36,035 nt of DNA from contig JAQXVF010000059.1 of assembly GCA_029224785.1 (NCBI GenBank), positions 1 to 36,035 of the forward strand. The letters are read 5' to 3'. Position numbers and translations under genes: made by a program. The notes under the pieces were generated by a model that was given only the letters and a program-made list of their open reading frames with translations, was not told the DNA's origin and searched no databases. Positions 23,251 to 31,928 of the stretch are shown here, piece by piece. Source of the DNA: Bacillota bacterium. GTDB taxonomy: Bacteria > Bacillota > Clostridia > Oscillospirales > Oscillospiraceae. Every line of letters starts with the position of its first letter. Position 1 is the stretch's first letter.

Positions 23251-25854
23251 ATGGAGGACAACAAGCAGGACCTGACGCCCATGCGGCGGCAGTACTACGA
23301 AATGAAAGAGCGAAACCGGGACTGCGTGCTGTTTTTCCGGTTGGGCGATTTCTATGAAATGTTCGACGAGGACGCCAAGCTGGCGGCCCGGGAGCTGGAT
23401 CTGACCCTGACCACCCGGGACCGGGGAAAGCCCAAGGAACAGCAGACTCCCATGTGCGGCGTGCCTTACCACTCGGTGGATGCCTACATCGCCCGGCTGG
23501 TGGCCAAGGGCTACAAGGTGGCCATCTGCGAGCAGATGGAGGATCCGGCGCTGGCAAAGGGACTGGTGGAGCGGGACATCACCCGGATCGTCACTCCCGG
23601 CAGCGTAACGGAAAGCAGTATGCTGGAGGAGAGCCGGAACAATTACTTCGCCTGCCTGTACGGCGGGGAGGAGAATTTCGGCCTTACCTTCTGCGACGTT
23701 TCCACCGGTGCGTTTTACGTGACCACCTGCGCCGATGCCCAGAGTGCGGCATCGGAGCTGGGTCGGTTTTCTCCGGCAGAGGTCCTGCGGGGCGGAAAGA
23801 ACGTCCGGGATCCGATTTTAGAGGATGCCCTGGGACAGCGGCTGAACTGCTGCGTGGATGAAGGAACGCCGGAGCAGTTTGACCCGGCAGAGGCGGCCCG
23901 GGTGCTGGAAAGCCATTTCGGCAAGGATCTGGCAGACCTGGGTCTGGGCGGTATGGACAGCGCCGTGTGCGCTGCGGGTGCGCTTCTGCGCAGGCTGCTG
24001 CATCTGCAGAAAAACGATCTGGAGCAGATCCGCCAGCTGCAGTATTATCACACCGGAAAATTCATGGAGCTGGATCTGGTGGCCCGGCGGAATCTGGAGC
24101 TGACGGAAACCATTCGGGGCAAGGAAAAGCGGGGAAGTCTGCTGTGGGTGCTGGATCAGACCCGAACAGCCATGGGCGGACGGCTTCTTCGCAGCTGGAT
24201 GGAAAAGCCCCTGCTGGACATTGGAGAGATCCAGCAGCGCCTTTCCGCTGTTGAGGAACTGGTGGAGGACCCCATCTGCCGGGGAGAGCTGAGCGAAGCG
24301 CTCCGGGATGTGACGGATCTGGAACGCGTGATGACCCGGGTGGTCACCGGAACGGTGAACTGCCGGGATCTTTTGGGACTCGCCCGGGGCTTTGAGGCTC
24401 TGCCGGAAGTCAAAAAACAGATGGAGAAGCTTCGCAGCCCCATGATCCGGAAGCTTACCGCTGCATTGGACCCCATGGAGGACTGCGCCCGGAAGATCCT
24501 GGATACCATCCGGGACGACCCTCCCCTGACGGTTCGGGAGGGCGGCATCATCCGGGTGGGCGCCAATGCGGAAGCGGATCGGCTCCGGGATATTATGGAG
24601 GGCGGCTCCGGAACCATTGCCGCCATTGAGGCGTCTGAACGGGAAAAGACCGGAATCCGCACCCTGAAGGTGGGCTACAACCGGGTGTTTGGATACTATA
24701 TCGAGGTGTCCAAGTCCTTTCTCGGCCAGGTACCGGATCACTATATCCGGAAGCAGACCCTGACAAACTGCGAACGGTACATTACCCAGGAGCTGAAGGA
24801 ACTGGAGACCCAGGTGCTCACCGCCAAGGACCGGCTGACAGCCCTGGAGTATCAGATCTTCACGGAGCTGCGGCTGGAAATCGCTGCCCAGGCGGCCCGG
24901 GTGCAACAGACCGCTTCCTCGGTGGCCGGGGTGGACGTGCTGTGCAGTCTGGCCTCGGTGGCAGCCCAGAAGGGGTACTGCCGGCCGGAGGTGACGGAGG
25001 ATTGCCGGATCTCCATTCAGGAGGGCCGACATCCCGTGGTGGAGCAGATGCTGAAAAACAGCCTGTTTGTTCCCAACGACACCCAACTGGGCACCCGGGA
25101 CAACCAGGTGTCCATCATCACAGGACCCAACATGGCGGGAAAATCCACCTATATGCGCCAGGTGGCGCTGATTGTGCTGATGGCGCAGATGGGCTCCTTT
25201 GTGCCGGCGAAATCCGCCCGGATCGGCATTGTGGACCGGGTGTTTACCCGCATCGGCGCCAGCGACGATCTGGCCTCGGGCCAGTCCACCTTCATGGTGG
25301 AGATGGCAGAGGTGGCCAGCATTCTGAAATATGCCACTTCCCGGAGCCTTCTGATCCTGGACGAGATCGGCAGAGGTACCTCCACCTACGACGGCATGGC
25401 CATTGCCCGGGCGGTGCTGGAATACGCGGCCAATCCCCGGAAACTGGGAGCCAAGACCCTGTTTGCCACCCACTATCATGAGCTTTCCACCATTGAGGCG
25501 GAGCTGCCCAATGTGAAAAACTACAACATTGCCGTGAAAAAGCGGGGGGATCAGATGATTTTCCTGCGCCGGATTGTTCCCGGTGCTGCAGATGACAGCT
25601 ACGGTGTGGAAGTCGCCAAGCTGGCGGGGCTTCCCGGGGCGGTGATCGCCCGGGCAAGGGAGCTGCTGCAGGAGCTGGAGGCCGGAACAGGGGAAAAACC
25701 GGCACCCCGGCAGTCCGAACCGGACGAGCAGATGAGCATGACGGACCTGAACCTTGTCAGGATCCGGCAGGAACTGGAAACACTCAGTGTGGAGACATTG
25801 ACGCCCATTGAGGCCATGAACCAGCTTTACAAGCTGAAGATGATGCTGAATTGA
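23251..25854 (+). CDS. mutS: DNA mismatch repair protein MutS
   Basis: 867 residues, full length. The mismatch-reading F-X-E is F34-Y-E36 in GDFYEMF. The connector, clamp and lever regions are present. Walker A is GPNMAGKST (625-633), followed by the ABC-type signature area ASGQSTFMVEMAEVA and Walker B LLILDEIGRGTST. A short helix-turn-helix tail ends the protein (LNQLYKLKMML-type). It starts one base after miaB. With MutL it corrects replication errors. The start at 23251 is chosen because the frame before it belongs to miaB. Confidence 0.97.
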   Translation: MEDNKQDLTPMRRQYYEMKERNRDCVLFFRLGDFYEMFDEDAKLAARELDLTLTTRDRGKPKEQQTPMCGVPYHSVDAYIARLVAKGYKVAICEQMEDPALAKGLVERDITRIVTPGSVTESSMLEESRNNYFACLYGGEENFGLTFCDVSTGAFYVTTCADAQSAASELGRFSPAEVLRGGKNVRDPILEDALGQRLNCCVDEGTPEQFDPAEAARVLESHFGKDLADLGLGGMDSAVCAAGALLRRLLHLQKNDLEQIRQLQYYHTGKFMELDLVARRNLELTETIRGKEKRGSLLWVLDQTRTAMGGRLLRSWMEKPLLDIGEIQQRLSAVEELVEDPICRGELSEALRDVTDLERVMTRVVTGTVNCRDLLGLARGFEALPEVKKQMEKLRSPMIRKLTAALDPMEDCARKILDTIRDDPPLTVREGGIIRVGANAEADRLRDIMEGGSGTIAAIEASEREKTGIRTLKVGYNRVFGYYIEVSKSFLGQVPDHYIRKQTLTNCERYITQELKELETQVLTAKDRLTALEYQIFTELRLEIAAQAARVQQTASSVAGVDVLCSLASVAAQKGYCRPEVTEDCRISIQEGRHPVVEQMLKNSLFVPNDTQLGTRDNQVSIITGPNMAGKSTYMRQVALIVLMAQMGSFVPAKSARIGIVDRVFTRIGASDDLASGQSTFMVEMAEVASILKYATSRSLLILDEIGRGTSTYDGMAIARAVLEYAANPRKLGAKTLFATHYHELSTIEAELPNVKNYNIAVKKRGDQMIFLRRIVPGAADDSYGVEVAKLAGLPGAVIARARELLQELEAGTGEKPAPRQSEPDEQMSMTDLNLVRIRQELETLSVETLTPIEAMNQLYKLKMMLN

Positions 25855-25855
25855 T

Positions 25856-26551
25856 ATGAAGAACAAATCCATTTCCATAATCATGTCGGAACGGGAGCGC
25901 TGGACCGGACTGATGTATCTGATGGCAGAGCTGTTTCTGCTGCCCAGCGCGCTGAGGATGGTCAATTCCTGGCTGACCCGTCCCTTTTCCGAGCCTGCCC
26001 TGAATTTCGTGTTCTTTTCCATCAACTGCGCCGCGGCGATTTTCATTTTCCGGTACTACCTGCTAAACAGCGTATCGGAAGCCCTGGGGGCATTCTGGGA
26101 GTCGGTGCAGGCGGTGATCCTGGGCTATGTGGCCTATCGCATCAGTGAGGACATCCTTTTCCGACTGATAACTTATGTAAACCCAGGGTTCCAAAACGTC
26201 AACGACGGCAGCATTGCTGCCCTGGCAGGACAGAACTTCTATCTGATGGCCGTTGGGGTCGTCGTGCTGGTGCCCATTGCGGAGGAGTGCTTCTACCGGG
26301 GGCTGATTTTCGGGAGCCTGTACAAGCGGAACCGGATCCTGGCCTATGCCATCTCCACGGCGGTCTTTGCCGCCGTCCATGTGGCGGGTTATCTGGGAAA
26401 CTATTCGCCGGTAACCCTGCTGATCTGCTACCTCCAGTACCTGCCTGCAGGACTGTGGCTGGCCTGGTCGTATGAGAAATCCGGCACTGTGGTGGTGCCG
26501 ATGGTGATCCACGGCATTGTGAACTATCTGGGAATAAGAAGCGTGAGGTGA
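25856..26551 (+). CDS. CPBP-family intramembrane metalloprotease
   Basis: 231 residues with several membrane helices. The three family motifs are present: E143-E144-X3-R148 (EECFYR), F171-X3-H175, and H219-X3-N223. CPBP (CAAX protease and bacteriocin-processing) proteins include prenyl-protein proteases and bacteriocin self-immunity factors. It sits between mutS and mutL, one base after mutS, with no ribosome site of its own visible, so it depends on coupling. Substrate unknown. The insertion into the mismatch-repair pair is unusual (see findings). Confidence 0.88.
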   Translation: MKNKSISIIMSERERWTGLMYLMAELFLLPSALRMVNSWLTRPFSEPALNFVFFSINCAAAIFIFRYYLLNSVSEALGAFWESVQAVILGYVAYRISEDILFRLITYVNPGFQNVNDGSIAALAGQNFYLMAVGVVVLVPIAEECFYRGLIFGSLYKRNRILAYAISTAVFAAVHVAGYLGNYSPVTLLICYLQYLPAGLWLAWSYEKSGTVVVPMVIHGIVNYLGIRSVR

Positions 26552-26555
26552 TCCC

Positions 26556-28475
26556 ATGGGAAAAATTGTGGAACTGACCCCCCACGTAGCCAATCTGATT
26601 GCCGCCGGTGAGGTGGTGGAGCGGCCTGCCTCCGCAGGAAAAGAGCTGGTGGAAAACGCGGTAGACGCGGGCGCCACCAAAATCACGGTGGAGATCCGGG
26701 ACGGCGGCATGACCTTCCTGCGGGTGACGGACAACGGCTGCGGAATGCAGCCGGAGGATGCGGTGACGGCCTTCAAGCGCCATGCCACTTCCAAACTCCG
26801 CACAGAGGAGGACCTGGCAGCCATCTCCACCATGGGATTCCGGGGAGAGGCATTGGCAGCCATTGCCTCCGTCAGCCGCATTGACCTGCTGACCAAGACC
26901 CCCGGCGCTCTGTTTGGCACCAGTCTGCACCTGGAGGCCGGTGTGGTGACGGAGCAGGAAGAGGCGGGATGTCCGGAAGGTACCACCATTCTGGTGCGGA
27001 ACCTGTTTTACAATACCCCAGCCCGGATGAAATTCATGAAATCCGACACGGTGGAGGGGGGCCGGGTGGCCGCCATGGTTCAGCAGCAGGCCCTTGCCCA
27101 TCCGGAGATTGCCTTTTCCATGATCCGGGACGGCAGGCAGGTCCTCAACACACCGGGAAACGGAGACCTGGAGGCTGCGGTATACAGCGTGTATGGCAGA
27201 GAATGTGCCGATATGGTGAAGGTGGAAAGCCGCTGGGATGCCTACGGGCTGCGGGGCTATGTGTCAAAACCCACCGATGCCCGGCCCAGCCGAAACCTGC
27301 AGACGTTTTTTGTAAATCACCGGCCGGTGAAATCCAAGCTGCTGATCGCGGCTCTGGAGGAAGCCTATCGGAATCAGATCATGGTGGGCAAATACCCTGC
27401 CTGTGTGCTCCATTTGACCCTTCCGGTCAATGCGGTGGATGTGAACGTCCATCCCGCCAAGACGGAGGTGAAATTCCTTTCAGAGCGGAATGTGTTCGAC
27501 TGTGTCCAGTACGGCGTTCTGGGAGCACTGAACCAGACGAAGGATCGGCCTGCGGTGAAGCTGCCGGATCCGGCACCCGGGATGTCGGAAAAACCACCCC
27601 AGACTTCTGTGCAAAACGCTTCTGCCAGGAAGGAGCCGTTTTTCCGCACCATGACGGCGGAGGCATACCGGAACATGGCAAGTGTTGTCCAAAACGGGCC
27701 TAAGCCCCGGCCGGAAAATGCCGGAATTCTGGCAGAGCAGGTGAAAAAGGCGGCACCGGAGGTTCGGCAGGAAGTGATCCTGCCCTCTGCTCGGGAGCAA
27801 AAGGCCGTCTCCCCGGCTTCGGTGAAGGCGCAGGAGCCGCCCAGGGCACCTTCGGTTTCGGAGCGGGAGAGCCTCCGGGAGCAGTTGGAGATCCCCATGC
27901 CCAAGGCTTTGCCCTGGCGTCTGGTGGGAGAACTGTACAAAAGCTATCTGCTGGTGGAGCAGGGAGAGGATGCCTTCCTGATCGACAAACATGCCGCCCA
28001 CGAGCGGATCCTGTTTGAGAAGCTGAAGGCAAATCAGGAGCGGATCAGCAGCCAGATCCTGCTGTCCCCCATGCCCTGCACCATGAACCCGGAGGCCGCA
28101 GCGGAGCTGCTGGCCAACGCCTCTCTTTTGGAGGAACTGGGTTTTGCGGTGGAGGAGTTCGGCCAGAATACCCTGCTTCTGCGGCAGATCCCCATGGACC
28201 TGTCCCCGGCAGACGCCGCAGAGGCCCTGGAATCCCTGGCGGCGGATTTGCTCAGCGGTCGCCGGGAGCGGAAGGATACTGTCCGGGACGAAATGCTCCA
28301 TACCGTGGCCTGCAAAGCGGCCATCAAGGCCGGGTGGGATTCGGATCCCAAGGAGCTGATGGTCCTGGCAGAGCAGGTGATGACCCGGGAGGATCTGAAA
28401 TACTGTCCCCATGGGCGACCGATCTGCATTTCCCTCAGCAAGAAGCAGCTTGAAAAACAGTTCAAACGGAGTTAA
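26556..28475 (+). CDS. mutL: DNA mismatch repair protein MutL (with endonuclease)
   Basis: 639 residues. The GHKL ATPase motifs are visible: N34 in ELVENAVDAGA, DNGCGM (59-64), GFRGEAL (94-100). A long, Pro/Lys/Glu-rich linker spans about 325-445. The C-terminal domain has the endonuclease motif as D477-K-H-A-X2-E483-X4-E488, with ACKAAIKAG and CPHGRP metal-site blocks. This fits organisms without MutH. The usual DQHA has K in the second position here. It follows the CPBP gene by four bases and leads into miaA. Confidence 0.97.
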   Translation: MGKIVELTPHVANLIAAGEVVERPASAGKELVENAVDAGATKITVEIRDGGMTFLRVTDNGCGMQPEDAVTAFKRHATSKLRTEEDLAAISTMGFRGEALAAIASVSRIDLLTKTPGALFGTSLHLEAGVVTEQEEAGCPEGTTILVRNLFYNTPARMKFMKSDTVEGGRVAAMVQQQALAHPEIAFSMIRDGRQVLNTPGNGDLEAAVYSVYGRECADMVKVESRWDAYGLRGYVSKPTDARPSRNLQTFFVNHRPVKSKLLIAALEEAYRNQIMVGKYPACVLHLTLPVNAVDVNVHPAKTEVKFLSERNVFDCVQYGVLGALNQTKDRPAVKLPDPAPGMSEKPPQTSVQNASARKEPFFRTMTAEAYRNMASVVQNGPKPRPENAGILAEQVKKAAPEVRQEVILPSAREQKAVSPASVKAQEPPRAPSVSERESLREQLEIPMPKALPWRLVGELYKSYLLVEQGEDAFLIDKHAAHERILFEKLKANQERISSQILLSPMPCTMNPEAAAELLANASLLEELGFAVEEFGQNTLLLRQIPMDLSPADAAEALESLAADLLSGRRERKDTVRDEMLHTVACKAAIKAGWDSDPKELMVLAEQVMTREDLKYCPHGRPICISLSKKQLEKQFKRS

Positions 28476-28482
28476 TGCGCCG

Positions 28483-29418
28483 ATGGAGAAGATCATTTGT
28501 ATTGCCGGCCCCACTGCCTCCGGAAAGACGGAGCTGGCGGTGGCTCTGGCAAAGGAGCTGGGCGGAGAGGTGGTTTCCTGCGATTCCATGCAGGTCTACC
28601 GCCGCATGGACATCGGCACCGCCAAACCCACCCGGCAGGAGATGGAGGGGATTCCCCACCATATGCTGGATGTGGCGGATCCGGAGGAGAACTTCTCTGT
28701 CAGCCGGTACTGCGCCATGGCGGACCCCATTGTCCGGGACATCCTCTCCCGGGGGAAATGGGCCATCGTTGCCGGCGGAACCGGGCTGTATATGGATGCG
28801 CTCATCCGGGGAAATGACTTTGCGCCTTTCCCCCGGACGGGGCGCAGGGAAGCTCTGGAGGCCCAGGCGGATACAGAGGGCATCGAAAGCGTATGGCAGC
28901 AGCTCCGGCAGGCAGATCCCCAGGCGGCCCAGCGGCTCCCGCTCTCCGACCGGAAACGGATCATCCGCGCCATGGAGGTGTATCTGGAGACCGGGGAAAC
29001 CATTACCGAACACGACCGGAAAACAAAGCTGATCCCGCCCAGATATGAACCCTGCTGGATCGGACTGAATTTCGATCCGCGGGAGGAGCTGTACCGGCGG
29101 GTGGATCTGCGGGTCCACAAAATGATGGAGGCGGGGCTCCTGCAGGAGGTCCGGTCCCTGCTGGATGCCGGGATCCCTGCAGAGGCAACGTCCATGCAGG
29201 CCATCGGTTACAAGGAGCTGGTCTCCGCCTGCCGGGGCGACGAGAGCCTGGACGAGGCAGTGCAGCAGATCCAGCAATCCTCCCGGCGCTACGCCAAGCG
29301 GCAGCTTACCTGGTTTCGCCGAAATCCCGGAATGCATTGGATCCTTCGCCGGAAGGATCAGCCTTTCGGGGAGATTTTGGAGGAGGCCCGACGGATTGTA
29401 AAGGAATCCGACAAATAG
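28483..29418 (+). CDS. miaA: tRNA dimethylallyltransferase
   Basis: 311 residues. P-loop GPTASGKT (9-16), [16 protein letters not shown], and [11 protein letters not shown] are diagnostic. It adds dimethylallyl to A37 of tRNAs reading UNN codons; MiaB from the same operon then thiomethylates it. The start at 28483 is seven bases after mutL; the frame before it overlaps mutL. Confidence 0.97.
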   Translation: MEKIICIAGPTASGKTELAVALAKELGGEVVSCDSMQVYRRMDIGTAKPTRQEMEGIPHHMLDVADPEENFSVSRYCAMADPIVRDILSRGKWAIVAGGTGLYMDALIRGNDFAPFPRTGRREALEAQADTEGIESVWQQLRQADPQAAQRLPLSDRKRIIRAMEVYLETGETITEHDRKTKLIPPRYEPCWIGLNFDPREELYRRVDLRVHKMMEAGLLQEVRSLLDAGIPAEATSMQAIGYKELVSACRGDESLDEAVQQIQQSSRRYAKRQLTWFRRNPGMHWILRRKDQPFGEILEEARRIVKESDK

Positions 29419-29462
29419 GATGTGGTAGGATGTACCCATCTCAAAGAAAGAGGGAATACATC

Positions 29463-29690
29463 ATGCCGGATACAATGAATTTGCAGGATGCCATTTTGAA
29501 GGAAGTGCGGAAGGACCGGGTGCCGGTCACCCTGTTTCTGATGAATGGCTTCCAGCTCCGTGGTGTGATTGCAGGCTATGACAGCTTTGTGGTGGTTCTG
29601 GTCACGGATGGAAAGCAACAGATGATTTACAAGCACGCGATTTCCACCCTGGCACCCATGAAAACGCTGAAATCGGCGCAGCCCGCATAG
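29463..29690 (+). CDS. hfq: RNA-binding protein Hfq
   Basis: 75 residues, typical of Gram-positive Hfq. Sm1 region: [20 protein letters not shown] through [10 protein letters not shown]; Sm2: [11 protein letters not shown]. The YKHA block is the proximal-face uridine site. It is 44 bases after miaA with its own ribosome site (AGAGGG) and ends at a terminator. It is probably a hexameric small-RNA chaperone. Confidence 0.96.
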   Translation: MPDTMNLQDAILKEVRKDRVPVTLFLMNGFQLRGVIAGYDSFVVVLVTDGKQQMIYKHAISTLAPMKTLKSAQPA

Positions 29691-29696
29691 TACCCC

Positions 29697-29727
29697 AAAA
29701 GGCGACGGAGCAGACCGTCGCCTTTTT
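29697..29727 (+). terminator. Terminator after hfq
   Basis: AAAAGGCGACGG (29697-29708) and CCGTCGCCTTTT (29715-29726) with a six-base loop and following T. Perfect twelve-pair stem. Confidence 0.95.
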
Positions 29728-29747
29728 GCACAGAAAGAAGGATGGAA

Positions 29748-30446
29748 ATGTCCATGGAAGAGAATATTGCCAGGATCCGCCGGGAGATGGCAGAGGCCGC
29801 CCGGGCCGCCGGACGGGATCCGGGGGAGATCGTCCTGTGCGCGGCTACGAAAATGCAGGGTGCCGACGCGGTGCGGCGCGCCATCGCAGCAGGGGTGGAC
29901 TGCTGCGGGGAGAACCGGGTGCAGGAGCTGACGGAAAAACTGTCCCGGGATGCCTACCGGGGGGTGCCGGTGCACTTTATCGGACATCTGCAGACCAACA
30001 AGGTCCGGCAGGTGGTGGGGAAGGTGGATCTGATCCAGAGCGTGGACAGCCTCCGGCTGCTGGAAGCCATTGACCGGGAGGCCGGACGGCAGGGAATCTG
30101 CCAGAAGGTCCTGCTGGAGGTGAATATCGGCAGGGAAGCGAGTAAGTCCGGCTTCCTTCCGGAGGAAATCCCGGAAGTCCTGGAAAAAGCAGGGGAGTAT
30201 CCCCACATTTCCGTCAGAGGACTGATGGCAATTCCCCCCATCAGCAGCGGAAAAGGGTCGAATCGGAAATTTTTTTGTCAAATGATGCAGTTTTATGTTG
30301 ACATTACGGGGAAAAAATACGATAATGTACAGGGAGAATGCCTTTCTATGGGTATGTCCGACGATTATGCCGACGCCATCGCCTGCGGAAGCACCATGAT
30401 CCGTGTGGGGACGGCGATTTTCGGCAAACGAAATTCCCTGCAATGA
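29748..30446 (+). CDS. YggS/YlmE-type PLP-binding homeostasis protein
   Basis: 232 residues. A single-domain alanine-racemase-like barrel that binds pyridoxal phosphate through a lysine, here K35 in AATKMQ. Other family blocks are GENRVQEL, HFIGHLQTNKVR and LSMGMSDDYADAI. Three in-frame ATGs at 29742, 29748 and 29754 are possible; the spacing from AGAAGG favours 29748. It is placed before sepF, the usual order ylmE-sepF in Firmicutes. Thirty-three bases separate them. Confidence 0.93.
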   Translation: MSMEENIARIRREMAEAARAAGRDPGEIVLCAATKMQGADAVRRAIAAGVDCCGENRVQELTEKLSRDAYRGVPVHFIGHLQTNKVRQVVGKVDLIQSVDSLRLLEAIDREAGRQGICQKVLLEVNIGREASKSGFLPEEIPEVLEKAGEYPHISVRGLMAIPPISSGKGSNRKFFCQMMQFYVDITGKKYDNVQGECLSMGMSDDYADAIACGSTMIRVGTAIFGKRNSLQ

Positions 30447-30479
30447 TCAATTGCATATCAAATAGGAGGATACAGATAT

Positions 30480-30959
30480 ATGAGTATTTGGGACAGCATG
30501 AAGAGAATGACCCAGCCCTATGATGACGGCTATGATGATGAGTACGAGGATGAGTCTGCCGATTACGAGCAGGGACGCCGCAGCCGTGCCGCTGCGCCTG
30601 CGGAGACTCCCGTGATGGAATACAGCGCTCCTGCCGCTCCTGCTGCGGCTACCGGTTTCTCCGGCCAGATCGTCAGCGGCTCCGGCCGGCTGCGCTCCGA
30701 GATCCGCCTGTTCCGGCCCACCGCCTTTGAAGAGGCTTCCGTTGCCGCCAAGCATCTGTGCGACGGCAAGACCGTTCACCTGAACGTGGAAGAGACCGAC
30801 GCCACCGTGGCCCGCCGGGTCATCGATTTCCTGTCCGGCAGCGTGTACGCCCTGAACGGCAAGGTCACCAAGGCCGGCACCGGCGTTTACCTGTTCAGCC
30901 CGAACAATGTGGAAGTCACCGTGGAAGATCTGTCCTCCGCCGAAGAGACCAAGGCCTGA
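30480..30959 (+). CDS. sepF: Cell division protein SepF
   Basis: 159 residues. An N-terminal amphipathic helix (SIWDSMKRM) for membrane binding, an acidic, Ala/Pro-rich linker (about 12-70), then the SepF (DUF552) domain (about 78-150) with IRLFRPTAFEEASVAAKHL and DFLSGSVYALNGKV. It tethers FtsZ to the membrane. The ribosome site is AGGAGG. Next to yggS and divIVA, as in Bacillus. Confidence 0.95.
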   Translation: MSIWDSMKRMTQPYDDGYDDEYEDESADYEQGRRSRAAAPAETPVMEYSAPAAPAAATGFSGQIVSGSGRLRSEIRLFRPTAFEEASVAAKHLCDGKTVHLNVEETDATVARRVIDFLSGSVYALNGKVTKAGTGVYLFSPNNVEVTVEDLSSAEETKA

Positions 30960-30982
30960 TTCCCGGGAAAGGATACAGCGGA

Positions 30983-31660
30983 ATGTTTACACCACAGCAA
31001 ATTGAACAGATCTCTTTCGGAAGAGCTACCTTCGGCGGTTACGATATGCAGGCCGTTGACGAGTTCTTAGAACCGCTGACGGAGGACTATGTGACCCTGT
31101 ACAAGGAGAATGCGCTTCTCAAGAGCAAGATGCGGGTGCTGGTGTCCAAGCTGGAAGAGTATCGCAGAAATGAAAACAGCATGAAGGATGCCATTGTCAA
31201 CGCACAGAAGACCTGCGATCTGATGGTGAAGGAAGCGGAGGCAAAGTGCACCCAGATGCTCAACGATGCCAATGCCGCCGCTGCGGAAAATGCTAAAAAC
31301 GCGGACAATCTGATCGCGGTGGAAAATGCCCGGGTGGAAGAGGCAAAGCACCTGGCTGCCCTGAAGATCGAGGAGATCCAGGAGCAGATTCGGGCCTGCC
31401 TGAATGCCCTGGAGCGGGTGAAAACGGGCAACCGGCCTCTGGTGGCCCGGGCTTCCGGCACGGAAGCCGCCCCGGCGGTGAGCGTGGCTCCCGCAGCCAG
31501 CGCGGATGCCGTGGCAGACGAGATCTCCCAGAATCTGGAGGCCCTTGTGGGCACGGCAGAGGATCACGCTCCCAAAGCGGAGCCCAGACATCCGATTTCC
31601 GATACCACCACCAGCAAATTTACCAATCTGCAGTTCGGCAGAAACTATCAGCCCAAATAA
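30983..31660 (+). CDS. divIVA: DivIVA-domain protein
   Basis: 225 residues. The N-terminal DivIVA domain contains the TPQQIEQISFGRATFGGYDMQAVDEFLE start, then a coiled coil to about residue 145. The Ala-rich tail (about 150-200) is low complexity and may vary between strains. The protein should mark curved membrane at poles or septa. The start at 30983 has AAAGGA upstream; 23 bases after sepF. Confidence 0.93.
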   Translation: MFTPQQIEQISFGRATFGGYDMQAVDEFLEPLTEDYVTLYKENALLKSKMRVLVSKLEEYRRNENSMKDAIVNAQKTCDLMVKEAEAKCTQMLNDANAAAAENAKNADNLIAVENARVEEAKHLAALKIEEIQEQIRACLNALERVKTGNRPLVARASGTEAAPAVSVAPAASADAVADEISQNLEALVGTAEDHAPKAEPRHPISDTTTSKFTNLQFGRNYQPK

Positions 31661-31669
31661 CAATATGCG

Positions 31670-31902
31670 TGGAAGAGGACAGGTTCCCGGCAGATCCTGC
31701 ACCAGAGAGTTGTCGGTAGGTGCGAGACAACGGCAGAATGCCCGGAATATCCCCTCTGAGCAGCACACCGAACCCTTCGGGCAGTAGGCTGTGCCGGGTG
31801 CGCCCGATACTGCGCAGACGAGTGCCGAGAAATCGGAACGAGAGTGGTACCGCAGAGGTTATTTGCCTTTGTCTCTTGGATGCAGGAGACAAAGGCTTTT
31901 TA
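31670..31902 (+). promoter_or_regulatory. T-box riboswitch of ileS (with terminator)
   Basis: Stem I base AGAGG (31674-31678) pairs with CCTCT (31753-31757). ATC at 31749-31751 fits as an isoleucine specifier just before the base of the stem. The apical AG/GTTGTCGG.GGTGCGAGACAAC motif is at 31706-31731. The antiterminator T-box AGAGTGGTACCGC is at 31841-31853. The terminator GCCTTTGTCTC/GAGACAAAGGC with T5 is at 31865-31901. Uncharged tRNA-Ile should bind and allow read-through into ileS. Confidence 0.93.
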
Positions 31903-31928
31903 TTTGATTCTACACGGAGGTTATTCCA

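Noticed and set aside
23818..26046. 742-codon antisense frame opposite mutS
   Set aside because: Shadow of mutS for the same reasons.
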